Shown here in pieces: positions 6,370 through 13,695 of a stretch of 32,966 bases of DNA (positions are counted from its first letter, which is position 1; each line of letters opens with the position of its first letter). The stretch lies in assembly GCA_026399095.1 (NCBI GenBank), contig JAPLRP010000049.1:1-32966 (forward strand), given 5' to 3'. Origin of the DNA: Methylococcales bacterium (lineage in GTDB: Bacteria > Pseudomonadota > Gammaproteobacteria > Methylococcales > Methylomonadaceae). A program made the translations under genes and the position numbers. The notes under the pieces are model-generated. The model had not been told where the DNA came from. It worked only from the letters and a program-made list of their open reading frames with translations, and ran no database searches.

Positions 6370-9135
6370 TTAAGCCTGCAATTCATTTAAAATTAAAGCT
6401 TGAGCTTGAACCGGTTCTTCGTTGGTCGTATTGAGTAATTGTAGATAACAACCATCAGGCTGCAACAACCACGCTTGAGTATTATCTTTTAAATATAAAT
6501 CAAGATCATGCAAGATACGATTATAGAGACGTTTGCTTTCAACAGGGAAGCAGATTTCTACGCGCCTAAACATGTTGCGATTCATTAAATCTGCGCTGGA
6601 GGCATAAACCTCTTGATTGCCATCGTTGGCAAAAGCATAAATCCGGGCATGTTCTAAAAAGCGTCCAATAATGGCACGTACTTCTATGTTTTCAGAGACG
6701 CCTGGTATGCCCGGTCTTAAACAACAAATACCACGAACCATCAGTTTAACTTCAACGCCTGCTTGAGACGCCCTGTATAGCGCTTGTATCGCTTGTTCTT
6801 CGACGATGGCATTAACTTGAATAATGATTTTGGCCGATTTGCCATTTTTGGCATGGGTGATTTCACGTTCAATTTTTTCAAGTAACCCTTTATGTAAGGT
6901 AAACGGTGATTGCAGTAATTTATTTAATTGAGTTACTTTACCCAAGCTGGTCAACTGGGCAAATACACGCCTGACATCTTCGCACAATTCTTTGTTGCAA
7001 GAAAACAGGCCGTAATCAGTATAAAGTTGAGCTGTTTTAGGGTGATAGTTACCTGTTCCTAAATGGACATAATTACGTAATTCATTGCCTTCACGTCGTA
7101 ATACCAAGCACATTTTGGCATGTGTTTTATAGCCTACAACACCATAAACGACATGGACAGCGGCTTCTTGTAACTTGGAGGCTAAATCAATGTTGGCTTT
7201 TTCATCAAAGCGCGCTCTTAACTCAATAACAACGGTAACTTCTTTACCCGCCCTCGCTGCTCTGATTAAAGCAGCAACAATAGGTGAATCGGCACCGGCC
7301 CGATAGAGTGTTTGTTTGATCGCCAACACTTCTGGTGAAGCGGCTGCTTGACGTAAAAACTCAACGACCGGCGAGAATGATTCAAATGGGTGATGCAATA
7401 AAATATCATGCCGTTTTATGGCTGCAAAAATATCTTTATTGCGAGCGAGTTGTGGTGGTGTGCTCGGTTTAAAGGGAGCAAACTTAAGATCCGGCCTGTC
7501 AACAAGGCTATTAATTTCTTGAATTCTGTTGAGATTGACAGGGCCATCGACTAAAAACAGTCGATCCCGATTCATTTCAAAACGATCGAGTAAAAAACTC
7601 ACAGTATCATCGGGACAAGCCGCATCAATTTCCAAGCGGACTTCATCGCCGTAATTACGCATCGCCAGCTCACCCTGAACAGCCAGTAGCAAATCGTCAA
7701 TCGCATCATCATCGACAAAAAAATCACTGTTTCGGGTAACTCTGAATTGATAACAGCCTTTAACCGTCATGCCGTGAAATAGCTCACTAACAAAGGCATG
7801 AATAATTGACGACAAAAATACAAAATCGGTCGGGCCGCTTTGGGTTTCGTCAGCGGGCAATTGGATAACCCGGGACAGGCCTCTGGGCGCTTGTAAAATA
7901 GCCCGTCCACTATTTCGGCCAAAGGCATCTTTTCCGGTTAAGGAAATGATAAAGTTTAAGCTTTTGTTGAGTATGCGAGGAAAGGGGTGTGCTGAATCAA
8001 GACCTACCGGGGTTAAAATAGGCATGAGCTCATTGTTAAAATAAGCGGCCAGCCATTTAAATTGATCTTCACTCCAATCTTTACGACGAATAAAACGAAT
8101 ATTTTCATCATTCAGTTTTGGTATCAAGATTTCATTGAGGACTTGATATTGTTCATCAACCAGTTTATGTGCGTGTATGGAAATTTGTTCCATTTGTTCT
8201 TTTGGGGTTAAACCATCTGGGCCAACTGCCTTGGGATCAATAGCGACCATTTCCAAAAGACTGGCAACGCGAACTTCAAAAAACTCATCCAGATTAGAGC
8301 AGGAGATGCACAGGTAATTAAGCCTTTCCAGTAAAGGTACCGCTTCATTTTTAGCTTGCGCCAACACCCGTTTATTAAATTCCAGTAAGCTTAGATCACG
8401 ATTGATATAGAACTCTGGGTTTTTCAGGTTTATTGTTTCAACGGTTTCGATGGTATCCATTTTAGTCCTTAAACTTTCGGGTATAACGCCTGTAATAAAA
8501 ACATGTCGATCACTGGTTTGTACAATATGAAAATTTAAATCAGCTTGCGCTAATTGCGCCGTAATTTCTTTCATACTAAAAGCGGCCAGTAAAGAATGAT
8601 AAAAATCTCTTTGCAGAATGTCTGGTTCGTTAGCAGCATAGGTAGTAACCATTTTTTGCGCAATTTTAAGAGAAGTAGGGCGCACTAAATCCATAACGAC
8701 AATACGGGAGCCAGGCTTGGAAAATTTTTTTATGGTCTGCCAAAGTGTCTGCGGATCAGGTAAGTGGTGTAACAGACTGTTACAAAAAATTATCTCATAA
8801 TCGGGTTGCGGTAATGTGACATCCGGTAGCAAGCCATTAATAAAGGTAATACGTTCAGACAAGTCGAGTGGCAAAGCTGATTTAGCATAAGCCAGCATAG
8901 GTTCTGAACCATCAAGCGCATGGACTTTGCTTAAGGGAAAGGTTTTGGCAAAACGGACGCTAATATCACCAGGGCCACAGCCTAAATCCAGTACTGTGCC
9001 GCTAAATTCCGGCTCATTTATAAAGGTTTTTAATTGCTGTATAAAATCATTGTGCGGTATTTCGAAATCAGCTTCTGCGTAGGCTTTTACTTGTTCTTCA
9101 TCGTCCATTAATTCTGGTTCTAATACTCTATTCAT
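6370..9135 (-). CDS. ppk1: Class I methyltransferase fused in frame to polyphosphate kinase 1
   Basis: One 921-codon frame with two parts. Residues 1-225 look like a class I SAM-dependent methyltransferase: motif I VLDLGCGPGD (48-57), acidic loop in HALDGSEPM, and post-motif FCNSLLHHLPDP (about 117-128). Residues 226-921 are a full-length PPK1, which makes inorganic polyphosphate from ATP: NRDLSLLEFN, CISCSNLDEFFEVRV, then the two catalytic histidines in GYKTHAKM (His672) and RFLEHARIY (His829). They are 157 residues apart, the spacing I recall for E. coli His435 and His592. No stop separates the halves. Met226 (ATG at 8460) matches a normal PPK1 start and has an AAGGA sequence 5 nt upstream, so PPK1 may also be made alone. 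The start overlaps the upstream gene by ATGA; def follows after 2 bp. PPK1 identity is certain; the function of the fused part is unknown. Confidence 0.93.
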   Translation of the reverse strand: MNRVLEPELMDDEEQVKAYAEADFEIPHNDFIQQLKTFINEPEFSGTVLDLGCGPGDISVRFAKTFPLSKVHALDGSEPMLAYAKSALPLDLSERITFINGLLPDVTLPQPDYEIIFCNSLLHHLPDPQTLWQTIKKFSKPGSRIVVMDLVRPTSLKIAQKMVTTYAANEPDILQRDFYHSLLAAFSMKEITAQLAQADLNFHIVQTSDRHVFITGVIPESLRTKMDTIETVETINLKNPEFYINRDLSLLEFNKRVLAQAKNEAVPLLERLNYLCISCSNLDEFFEVRVASLLEMVAIDPKAVGPDGLTPKEQMEQISIHAHKLVDEQYQVLNEILIPKLNDENIRFIRRKDWSEDQFKWLAAYFNNELMPILTPVGLDSAHPFPRILNKSLNFIISLTGKDAFGRNSGRAILQAPRGLSRVIQLPADETQSGPTDFVFLSSIIHAFVSELFHGMTVKGCYQFRVTRNSDFFVDDDAIDDLLLAVQGELAMRNYGDEVRLEIDAACPDDTVSFLLDRFEMNRDRLFLVDGPVNLNRIQEINSLVDRPDLKFAPFKPSTPPQLARNKDIFAAIKRHDILLHHPFESFSPVVEFLRQAAASPEVLAIKQTLYRAGADSPIVAALIRAARAGKEVTVVIELRARFDEKANIDLASKLQEAAVHVVYGVVGYKTHAKMCLVLRREGNELRNYVHLGTGNYHPKTAQLYTDYGLFSCNKELCEDVRRVFAQLTSLGKVTQLNKLLQSPFTLHKGLLEKIEREITHAKNGKSAKIIIQVNAIVEEQAIQALYRASQAGVEVKLMVRGICCLRPGIPGVSENIEVRAIIGRFLEHARIYAFANDGNQEVYASSADLMNRNMFRRVEICFPVESKRLYNRILHDLDLYLKDNTQAWLLQPDGCYLQLLNTTNEEPVQAQALILNELQA
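8458..8470 (-). promoter_or_regulatory. Internal ribosome binding site and ATG for stand-alone PPK1
   Basis: On the minus strand AAGGA (8470-8466) lies 5 nt before ATG (8460-8458), in frame inside the fused gene, exactly where a normal PPK1 would begin. It is better placed than the site before the annotated start of the fusion at 9135. This suggests two products, a fusion and a free PPK1, or a recent loss of the methyltransferase stop codon. Confidence 0.55.
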
Positions 9136-10037
9136 ACTGTAAAGCCCCTTTTTCCCTGTAATCCACCGGTATGTACTGCAATAATACGCTGTCCGGGTTT
9201 AAAAGTGTGTTTTGTGATGAGATCATAAAGAGCAAACATCATTTTTCCAGTATAAACAGGGTCAAGCGGAATGTGGGTTTTGTCTTCAAAGCCGGCAATA
9301 AAAGCCATGAGTTCCGGGGTTGTTGTGGCAAAACCACCTAGGTGATAATCTAGGCTAATCTGCCAGTTTTTACGAGGCTGTGATAATAAAGCCTCAACAT
9401 CAGCATGTAAAAAACCAGCATTTTTTAAAGCAGCAAAACCCAATACGAACGTAGACTCAGGAGTCGCGTCAATAATACCCGCTAGGGTTGCCCCAGTTCC
9501 ACAGGGCACGCAGAGCGTATCATAAGGGCTATCTATTTCGTTAACCAGTTCTGACACACCTTTTAACGCTAATGACTGGGCGCCCCCTTCGGGAAGCCAG
9601 TATTGTCCTGATTTTAAACCCGGTAGCTCATGCCAGTTTTTATATTGCCTGAGTAATCTATAATCAGAACGTGAGACAAAGGTAAGTTCCATGCCCCAGT
9701 TTTGCAAATCAATTAAAGTCGGCGTTAAGGTTTCCGGTTGTTCGCCCCGAATAAAACCTTGGGTTTTTAGACCCAAAATTTTACCCGTATAAGCCAGTGC
9801 ATGTAAATGATTGGAATAAGTTCCACCCATACTGATTAAGGTGTCGACATCTAAAGAAAGGGCATGATCAAGACTGTATTTAAGTTTACGCCATTTATTT
9901 CCGGAAATAACGGGATGTAGTAAATCATCACGTTTCATCCATAATTCAAGTGAGTATTCATCCAAAAGAGGGTCATTAATTTTTGTTAAAATCGATGGCT
10001 TAAAGATATTTTCCAGTTTGATCAGTTCAGGGTGCAT
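9132..10037 (-). CDS. D-cysteine desulfhydrase / ACC deaminase-family PLP enzyme
   Basis: A 301-residue fold-type II PLP enzyme of the ACC deaminase/D-cysteine desulfhydrase group. It shows LWMKRDDLLHPVISGNKWRK with the Schiff-base Lys48, SMGGTYSNHLHALA, and the phosphate-binding loop CGTGATLAG. In bacteria such proteins mostly degrade D-cysteine to pyruvate, sulfide and ammonia; true ACC deaminases are a minority, and sequence alone does not separate them safely here. It is the first gene of a leftward operon and its stop overlaps the methyltransferase-PPK1 start by 4 bp. The preceding gap of nearly 290 bp to the divergent gene at 10326 should hold its promoter. Confidence 0.85.
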   Translation of the reverse strand: MHPELIKLENIFKPSILTKINDPLLDEYSLELWMKRDDLLHPVISGNKWRKLKYSLDHALSLDVDTLISMGGTYSNHLHALAYTGKILGLKTQGFIRGEQPETLTPTLIDLQNWGMELTFVSRSDYRLLRQYKNWHELPGLKSGQYWLPEGGAQSLALKGVSELVNEIDSPYDTLCVPCGTGATLAGIIDATPESTFVLGFAALKNAGFLHADVEALLSQPRKNWQISLDYHLGGFATTTPELMAFIAGFEDKTHIPLDPVYTGKMMFALYDLITKHTFKPGQRIIAVHTGGLQGKRGFTV

Positions 10038-10292
10038 TTAGGTGTGGTTTAGCCTCATTCACATTAAATCTATATCAGATGGAGATAAAGATATTATTTA
10101 ATGTTTTTTATTGCTTTGACTATTTTATTGGAAGATTAAAACAGCAATCGTTGATGTGTTTTGATTTTAACGCAAATATTAACCATGAATGAGAGTATTG
10201 TCTATTGGTTTACACTACCGCTTTAAGCGAACACTCCAGCATCAATCATATGCAGCTTAACAAACGGTGAAAGAACTAATTGCTGTCACCTG

Positions 10293-10298
10293 TATAAT
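10293..10298 (+). promoter_or_regulatory. Candidate -10 box for the DUF2956 gene
   Basis: A consensus TATAAT lies 27 bp before the start codon at 10326. No good -35 hexamer is visible 16-18 bp upstream. Confidence 0.35.
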
Positions 10299-10325
10299 TA
10301 ATCAATTTTTCATCAAAAGACAATA

Positions 10326-10676
10326 ATGACCAATAATTATCAAAAACCATCACTGCAAACTCAAGAGGAAGCTTTGAAAATAAGCAAGGGAACTCAACGC
10401 CCTACGCAAACCAAAGAACAAACTAAGCTGATAGCGCAAGGCATTCAAAAAGGAATTGATCTATACAAAAAGCAGCAAAAAGAGAAATCCAGAGATTTAA
10501 ACAAAAAACTCAAGAAAACAGCACGGCAAAAAGAGCTATCAAGTGAGTCAGATGATAATGAAATGCAGCAGATGATAGTTTATCGGCAGCATTGGTTACC
10601 TTGGTTGCTACTTATTGTTACATGGGTAGGAATCGGTATTTACTTCTTTATGTATACTTCATCAAATAATATTTAG
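10326..10676 (+). CDS. DUF2956-family small membrane protein
   Basis: A 116-residue protein that matches my recollection of DUF2956, a gammaproteobacterial family of unknown function. The N-terminal half carries the family signature (KPSLQTQEEALKISKGTQ, then TKEQTKLIAQGIQKGI) followed by a very basic Lys/Gln/Arg-rich helix, probably coiled. An acidic SSESDDNE linker leads to one C-terminal transmembrane segment (about 91-110, WLPWLLLIVTWVGIGIYFFM). That topology suggests a tail-anchored inner-membrane protein with a basic cytoplasmic domain. It stands alone, divergent from the desulfhydrase operon and about 290 bp ahead of the rlpA-like gene. Confidence 0.75.
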   Translation: MTNNYQKPSLQTQEEALKISKGTQRPTQTKEQTKLIAQGIQKGIDLYKKQQKEKSRDLNKKLKKTARQKELSSESDDNEMQQMIVYRQHWLPWLLLIVTWVGIGIYFFMYTSSNNI

Positions 10677-10905
10677 CAGGAAGTATTACTGATACTGATC
10701 TTGATAATCTAAAAATAACCAATCCATTAATACTCTATTAAGCTTCATTCCACTAATATGGTTTAATGTCATGGCAGCCCACTGTTATATTGATGGGCAA
10801 GTATACAATTTGAATGCGGATTCAACTGTATAGCTCAGATTTTAAAAAAAGTAGCAATCCACTGATTCGATTAAAAGCCAAAGAGTTAACGTTAAAAGCT
10901 ATTAA

Positions 10906-10935
10906 TTGAAACGATAAATTACATAGGATTGTATT
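10906..10935 (+). promoter_or_regulatory. Candidate promoter for the rlpA-like gene
   Basis: TTGAAA at 10906-10911 and TGTATT at 10930-10935 are 18 bp apart and lie 33 bp before the gene. A strong ribosome binding site, AGGAGGT, follows just before ATG 10969. The rest of the gap from 10677 shows nothing I can name. Confidence 0.3.
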
Positions 10936-10968
10936 AAAAAGAGCTAATCTAACTTAGGAGGTAAGTTT

Positions 10969-11505
10969 ATGCGCCACATACACTATCTTTATAGCTCAAG
11001 GTTTGCTTCACGACTGATATTTCTTAACCTATGGGTAGTTTTATCCTGCTTATTTAGCGGTTGTGCTTCCGAGACACCCTTATTAACCTCTGACACAACT
11101 TTAGACTCATATCCGCTTTCAAAGCCTCGCCAAAATGCCGCGTACAATAGGCCCTACAAAGTAAAAGGCAAAACTTACTACCCCATGACTATTGCAAATG
11201 GATACAGTGAACAAGGCATTGCTTCATGGTACGGTTATGAATCGGGTAATCGAACGGCGATGGGAACACGCTTTAAACCACAAGCACATACAGCGGCGCA
11301 TAAAACACTACCATTGCCCAGCAAAGTACGAGTAACTAATTTACATAATGGCCGATCAATTATTGTCGTGGTCAATGATCGTGGCCCTTTTAAGAAAAAC
11401 AGGTTAATCGATTTATCACAAGAAGCTGCAAAAAAAATAGGCATATATGGACTGGCTAAAGTCAAAGTTGAGTATATTGGCAGTAGTTTAGTTAAAAATG
11501 ATTAA
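10969..11505 (+). CDS. rlpA: RlpA-like septal lytic-transglycosylase-family lipoprotein
   Basis: A 178-residue RlpA-family protein with a double-psi beta-barrel domain that in Pseudomonas cleaves denuded peptidoglycan at the septum. The N-terminus is basic then hydrophobic and ends in a lipobox-like LFSGC (Cys32), so it is probably an outer-membrane lipoprotein. The domain runs from about 82 to 172: IASWYG, TAMGTRFKPQAHTAAHKTLP, RVTNLHNGRS, NDRGPF. His111 and Asp137 keep the spacing of the known catalytic His and Asp, but the position expected for the catalytic Glu (TANGERF in others) is Thr100. It has no SPOR domain, unlike the E. coli protein. It has its own strong ribosome binding site and a terminator downstream, so it is likely monocistronic. 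The family is sure; activity is uncertain. Confidence 0.9.
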   Translation: MRHIHYLYSSRFASRLIFLNLWVVLSCLFSGCASETPLLTSDTTLDSYPLSKPRQNAAYNRPYKVKGKTYYPMTIANGYSEQGIASWYGYESGNRTAMGTRFKPQAHTAAHKTLPLPSKVRVTNLHNGRSIIVVVNDRGPFKKNRLIDLSQEAAKKIGIYGLAKVKVEYIGSSLVKND

Positions 11506-11610
11506 TCGAGATACATCAGTTAGTTGCTTAAGCAAGTAACTTGGGATGATTCGAAACAGTTAAAAACTAAAAAAGAACGCGTTAAAACTTTTGTAGATGT
11601 CACTAGACTT

Positions 11611-11657
11611 GATCAGAGTGGCAACTATTAAAGATACCACTCTGGTCAATTTTTTTG
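11611..11657 (+). terminator. Rho-independent terminator after the rlpA-like gene
   Basis: GATCAGAGTGG (11611-11621) pairs with CCACTCTGGTC (11637-11647), 11 bp with one G-T wobble, around a 15-nt loop. A run of seven T follows at once. It lies 106 bp beyond the stop. Confidence 0.82.
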
Positions 11658-11795
11658 CATGTAAAACTATCTCCGAGTTAAGGTATAAACGACTTTAAAA
11701 TAAAAGCAAATAAATAGTGCTTTATTTTGTCGAATAGCGACTTAAATCTTACAATACCACTCTGTTGATTGGTGTTATAAAATTAATTGAAACTT

Positions 11796-12467
11796 ATGTG
11801 TGGACGTTATAACTTAATAGCAACAAAAACTCAGCTTATGGCGCATTTTTGTCTGCAGCGCTTACCTAATTATCAGCCGGATTATAATATTCCACCCGGG
11901 CAAAAAATAATTGCGATCGTAAGGCTGGAAGACGGCAGCAATAAAGCCGTTAATCTGCATTGGGGATTGATACCCGCCTGGAGTAAAGACCGTGAAATAG
12001 CGAGCCACACCTTTAATGCCAAATCTGAAACCCTAACAGAAAAACCCTCTTTTAGAAGCGCTTACCAACACCGTCGTTGCTTAATTCCTGCAACCGGATT
12101 TTTTGAATGGCAAGCAACAAAGTCCGGTAAACAACCATATCATATTCATTTGCCGGAGCAAGCCTTGTTCGCTTTTGCAGGGCTTTGGGAGCATTGGGAA
12201 CATCAGCAAGAAACCGTTTATTCTTGTACTATTATAACCACCGCCGCCAACGACAAAATAGCACCCGTCCATGATCGTATGCCGGTGATTATTAAACCTG
12301 ATTTTTATAATCGCTGGCTGGATAGAACAAACACCGCAGTTAAAATAGCTGATTTTTTAAGCGATGATGGTTACCAATCCATGCAGTTAATCCCAGTCAG
12401 TGCTCGGGTTAATAATCCACTGCATAATGATAGTGATTGTTTGCTTGAATTTTCCGGAAAAAACTAA
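11796..12467 (+). CDS. yedK: SOS response-associated protein (YedK/HMCES family)
   Basis: A 223-residue SRAP-domain protein that covalently crosslinks abasic sites in single-stranded DNA through its N-terminal cysteine, shielding the lesion. The start must be ATG 11796, giving MCGRYN, because the reactive Cys2 has to be exposed after Met removal; an upstream in-frame TTG at 11787 would bury it and is rejected. Asn74, Glu104 (GFFEW) and His159 (VHDRMP) match E. coli YedK Asn75, Glu105 and His160, so all active-site residues are present. It also has the conserved LHWGLIPAW. It is separated from its neighbours by 290 bp before and by a gene-poor stretch after. No LexA box was recognised upstream. 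Confidence 0.95.
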   Translation: MCGRYNLIATKTQLMAHFCLQRLPNYQPDYNIPPGQKIIAIVRLEDGSNKAVNLHWGLIPAWSKDREIASHTFNAKSETLTEKPSFRSAYQHRRCLIPATGFFEWQATKSGKQPYHIHLPEQALFAFAGLWEHWEHQQETVYSCTIITTAANDKIAPVHDRMPVIIKPDFYNRWLDRTNTAVKIADFLSDDGYQSMQLIPVSARVNNPLHNDSDCLLEFSGKN

Positions 12468-12738
12468 GTTATTTCTGAGCATTAATGCTCCCATGCTAAT
12501 CTATTGATACTGCCTTTTTTCCGTTGAGACGGCTCCTTTAATTAAAAAGACCTGCTTAATTAATTAATTAGTTAGCTAATGACGCACTTAAATAAAAGGC
12601 CTAAAAAATACAATTATCTCTTGAATTTTTAGTTAAATAGGTATAGAGACAATTGTGTTTATTAAAGTTAGTTAACTGAGTTAATTAAACACAATGCCTA
12701 ACTTATTGAATAATAGTAAACACTTAAAAATAGTATCC
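12468..12738. other. Gene-poor AT-rich stretch
   Basis: No open frame of note is seen. It contains short TTAA/TTAATTAA tracts (about 12556-12575) and the inverted repeat at 12652-12695. It leads directly into the 21-bp periodic array. Confidence 0.5.
12652..12695. repeat. AT-rich inverted repeat
   Basis: ATTGTGTTT (12652-12660) is the exact reverse complement of AAACACAAT (12687-12695). The pairing continues inward through TTAA tracts with a single-base bulge, and the loop contains GTTAAC. It has no T-run, so it is not a standard terminator. Confidence 0.5.
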
Positions 12739-12892
12739 GAGGGCTCTTGAATAGTAATCGTACGCTCTGCCAGCTTATACGAGCGCTCTGTTAACTGTGC
12801 CGAGTCCACTGTTATCAGTAATGAGGCCTCTATCACCATTCATGAGCGCTCAACTTTAATAAATGAGCCTTATTAAAAAGCGCTGAGCCCTC
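12739..12892. repeat. Array of eight GAG-N2-CTC-like cores with 21-bp period
   Basis: Cores start at 12739, 12760, 12781, 12802, 12823, 12844, 12865 and 12885, so six steps are exactly 21 bp and the last is 20. They read GAGGGCTC, GTACGCTC, GAGCGCTC, GAGTCCAC, GAGGCCTC, GAGCGCTC, GAGCCTTA and GAGCCCTC. Three are perfect 8-bp palindromes, and the first and last are reverse complements of each other. The 13-bp spacers are A/T-rich and degenerate. On the plus strand the period gives seven-codon units such as ESTVISN and EASITIH, but TGA/TAA stops interrupt both ends. It may be a binding-site array on one helical face or decayed coding repeats of the adjoining RTX remnant. Confidence 0.7.
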
Positions 12893-13099
12893 TCTATCAT
12901 TCATAGCAATAGCAGTAAAGCCGGCAATCAGGTGTTCAGTTTTATTGGATCGAAAGCATTCGATGGCAATGCCGGTGAAATAAGTTTCATTAATGGTATT
13001 CTATCTGGTGATACCAATGGTGACAAAGTGGCTGATTTTGAAATATCCATAACGTTGGTGGGTGGTGCTACGATAGCTAATGCGGATTTTGTTCTGTAA
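12887..13099 (+). pseudogene. C-terminal remnant of an RTX-type, type I secreted protein
   Basis: A 70-codon open stretch without a start, preceded in frame by TGA at 12884-12886. It encodes the characteristic end of serralysin/RTX-type exoproteins: NQVFSFIGSKAFDGNAGEIS, then SGDTNGDKVADFEISI, and the terminal NADFVL before TAA at 13097-13099. In intact relatives this follows glycine-rich calcium-binding nonapeptides and forms the uncleaved C-terminal signal for ABC-type (T1SS) export. Here there are no GGxGxD repeats, no catalytic domain and no exporter genes, so the gene is a truncated relic. A terminator hairpin still lies 13 bp after the stop, supporting that this was a genuine gene end. 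The upstream 21-bp array could be the decayed rest. Confidence 0.78.
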
Positions 13100-13111
13100 A
13101 GTAACGTTAAG

Positions 13112-13142
13112 CAAGCACAGGGAAGTGCTTGGATATTTTTTT
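13112..13142 (+). terminator. Rho-independent terminator behind the RTX remnant
   Basis: CAAGCAC (13112-13118) and GTGCTTG (13125-13131) form a perfect 7-bp stem with a 6-nt loop, followed by GATA and a run of seven T. Confidence 0.7.
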
Positions 13143-13306
13143 ACTGGTTAAGAATTTGTGTCAGCTATAAGCTACTTTTATTTTCTTGATGGCGGTCAGG
13201 TGGAAAGGATGTATGATTGCTTCGGCAATAACGGTCGAATTGCAGTTTTATAAAACATAAAAATTAACGACCGAAATTATATAAAAATTACAAGAGGAGT
13301 TTATTC

Positions 13307-13636
13307 GTGCATCTTGAAAACAAATTTACATCGCTACAACTTGCCATCATCAATAATCAAGCCGCGCTTTATACCTGTGCTTGCCCTGTGCATATCAGTA
13401 TGCAAATTAGCAATTTGCGTAAATTATTCGACTATCAAAATACGTGTATGGATATGCCGGCTGAAAGCGAAGTGCATATAAAGGTTCACCAACGCATAGC
13501 TGAAGTGACTAAACAGGCTCATAAACTGATGGAGCAATGTCTGGATGAAATTCTGGATATGGAAGGCTGGGATAAGGAAAAATTGGAAATGCCGGTGGGT
13601 ACTCGGACGCGGATAGAAGCAATAAATCCGTCGTGA
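13307..13636 (+). CDS. Small hypothetical protein
   Basis: A 109-residue protein of no family I recognise. The start is GTG 13307, chosen because a clear AAGAGGAG ribosome binding site (13292-13299) lies 7 nt before it. The product is soluble in character and mostly helical. It holds a CAC pair of cysteines followed by PVHISMQISNLRKLF, two further Cys, and a long amphipathic helix (about 50-90) rich in Lys, Glu and His. The CxC-PVH cluster could bind a metal, which is only a guess. It stands alone between the RTX remnant and the leftward ppx pair. The ribosome binding site and continuous frame make it a credible gene. Confidence 0.6.
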   Translation: MHLENKFTSLQLAIINNQAALYTCACPVHISMQISNLRKLFDYQNTCMDMPAESEVHIKVHQRIAEVTKQAHKLMEQCLDEILDMEGWDKEKLEMPVGTRTRIEAINPS

Positions 13637-13695
13637 TGGCGTTGTAGTTATCAAAGATTGATATTTTCTGTGGGTTAAGGGCGTTTTAATGGCTA

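Noticed and set aside
12739-12892. 21-bp array read as a CRISPR array
   Set aside because: The unit is too short, the conserved core is only 8 bp, the spacers are degenerate versions of each other rather than unique, and no cas genes are present.
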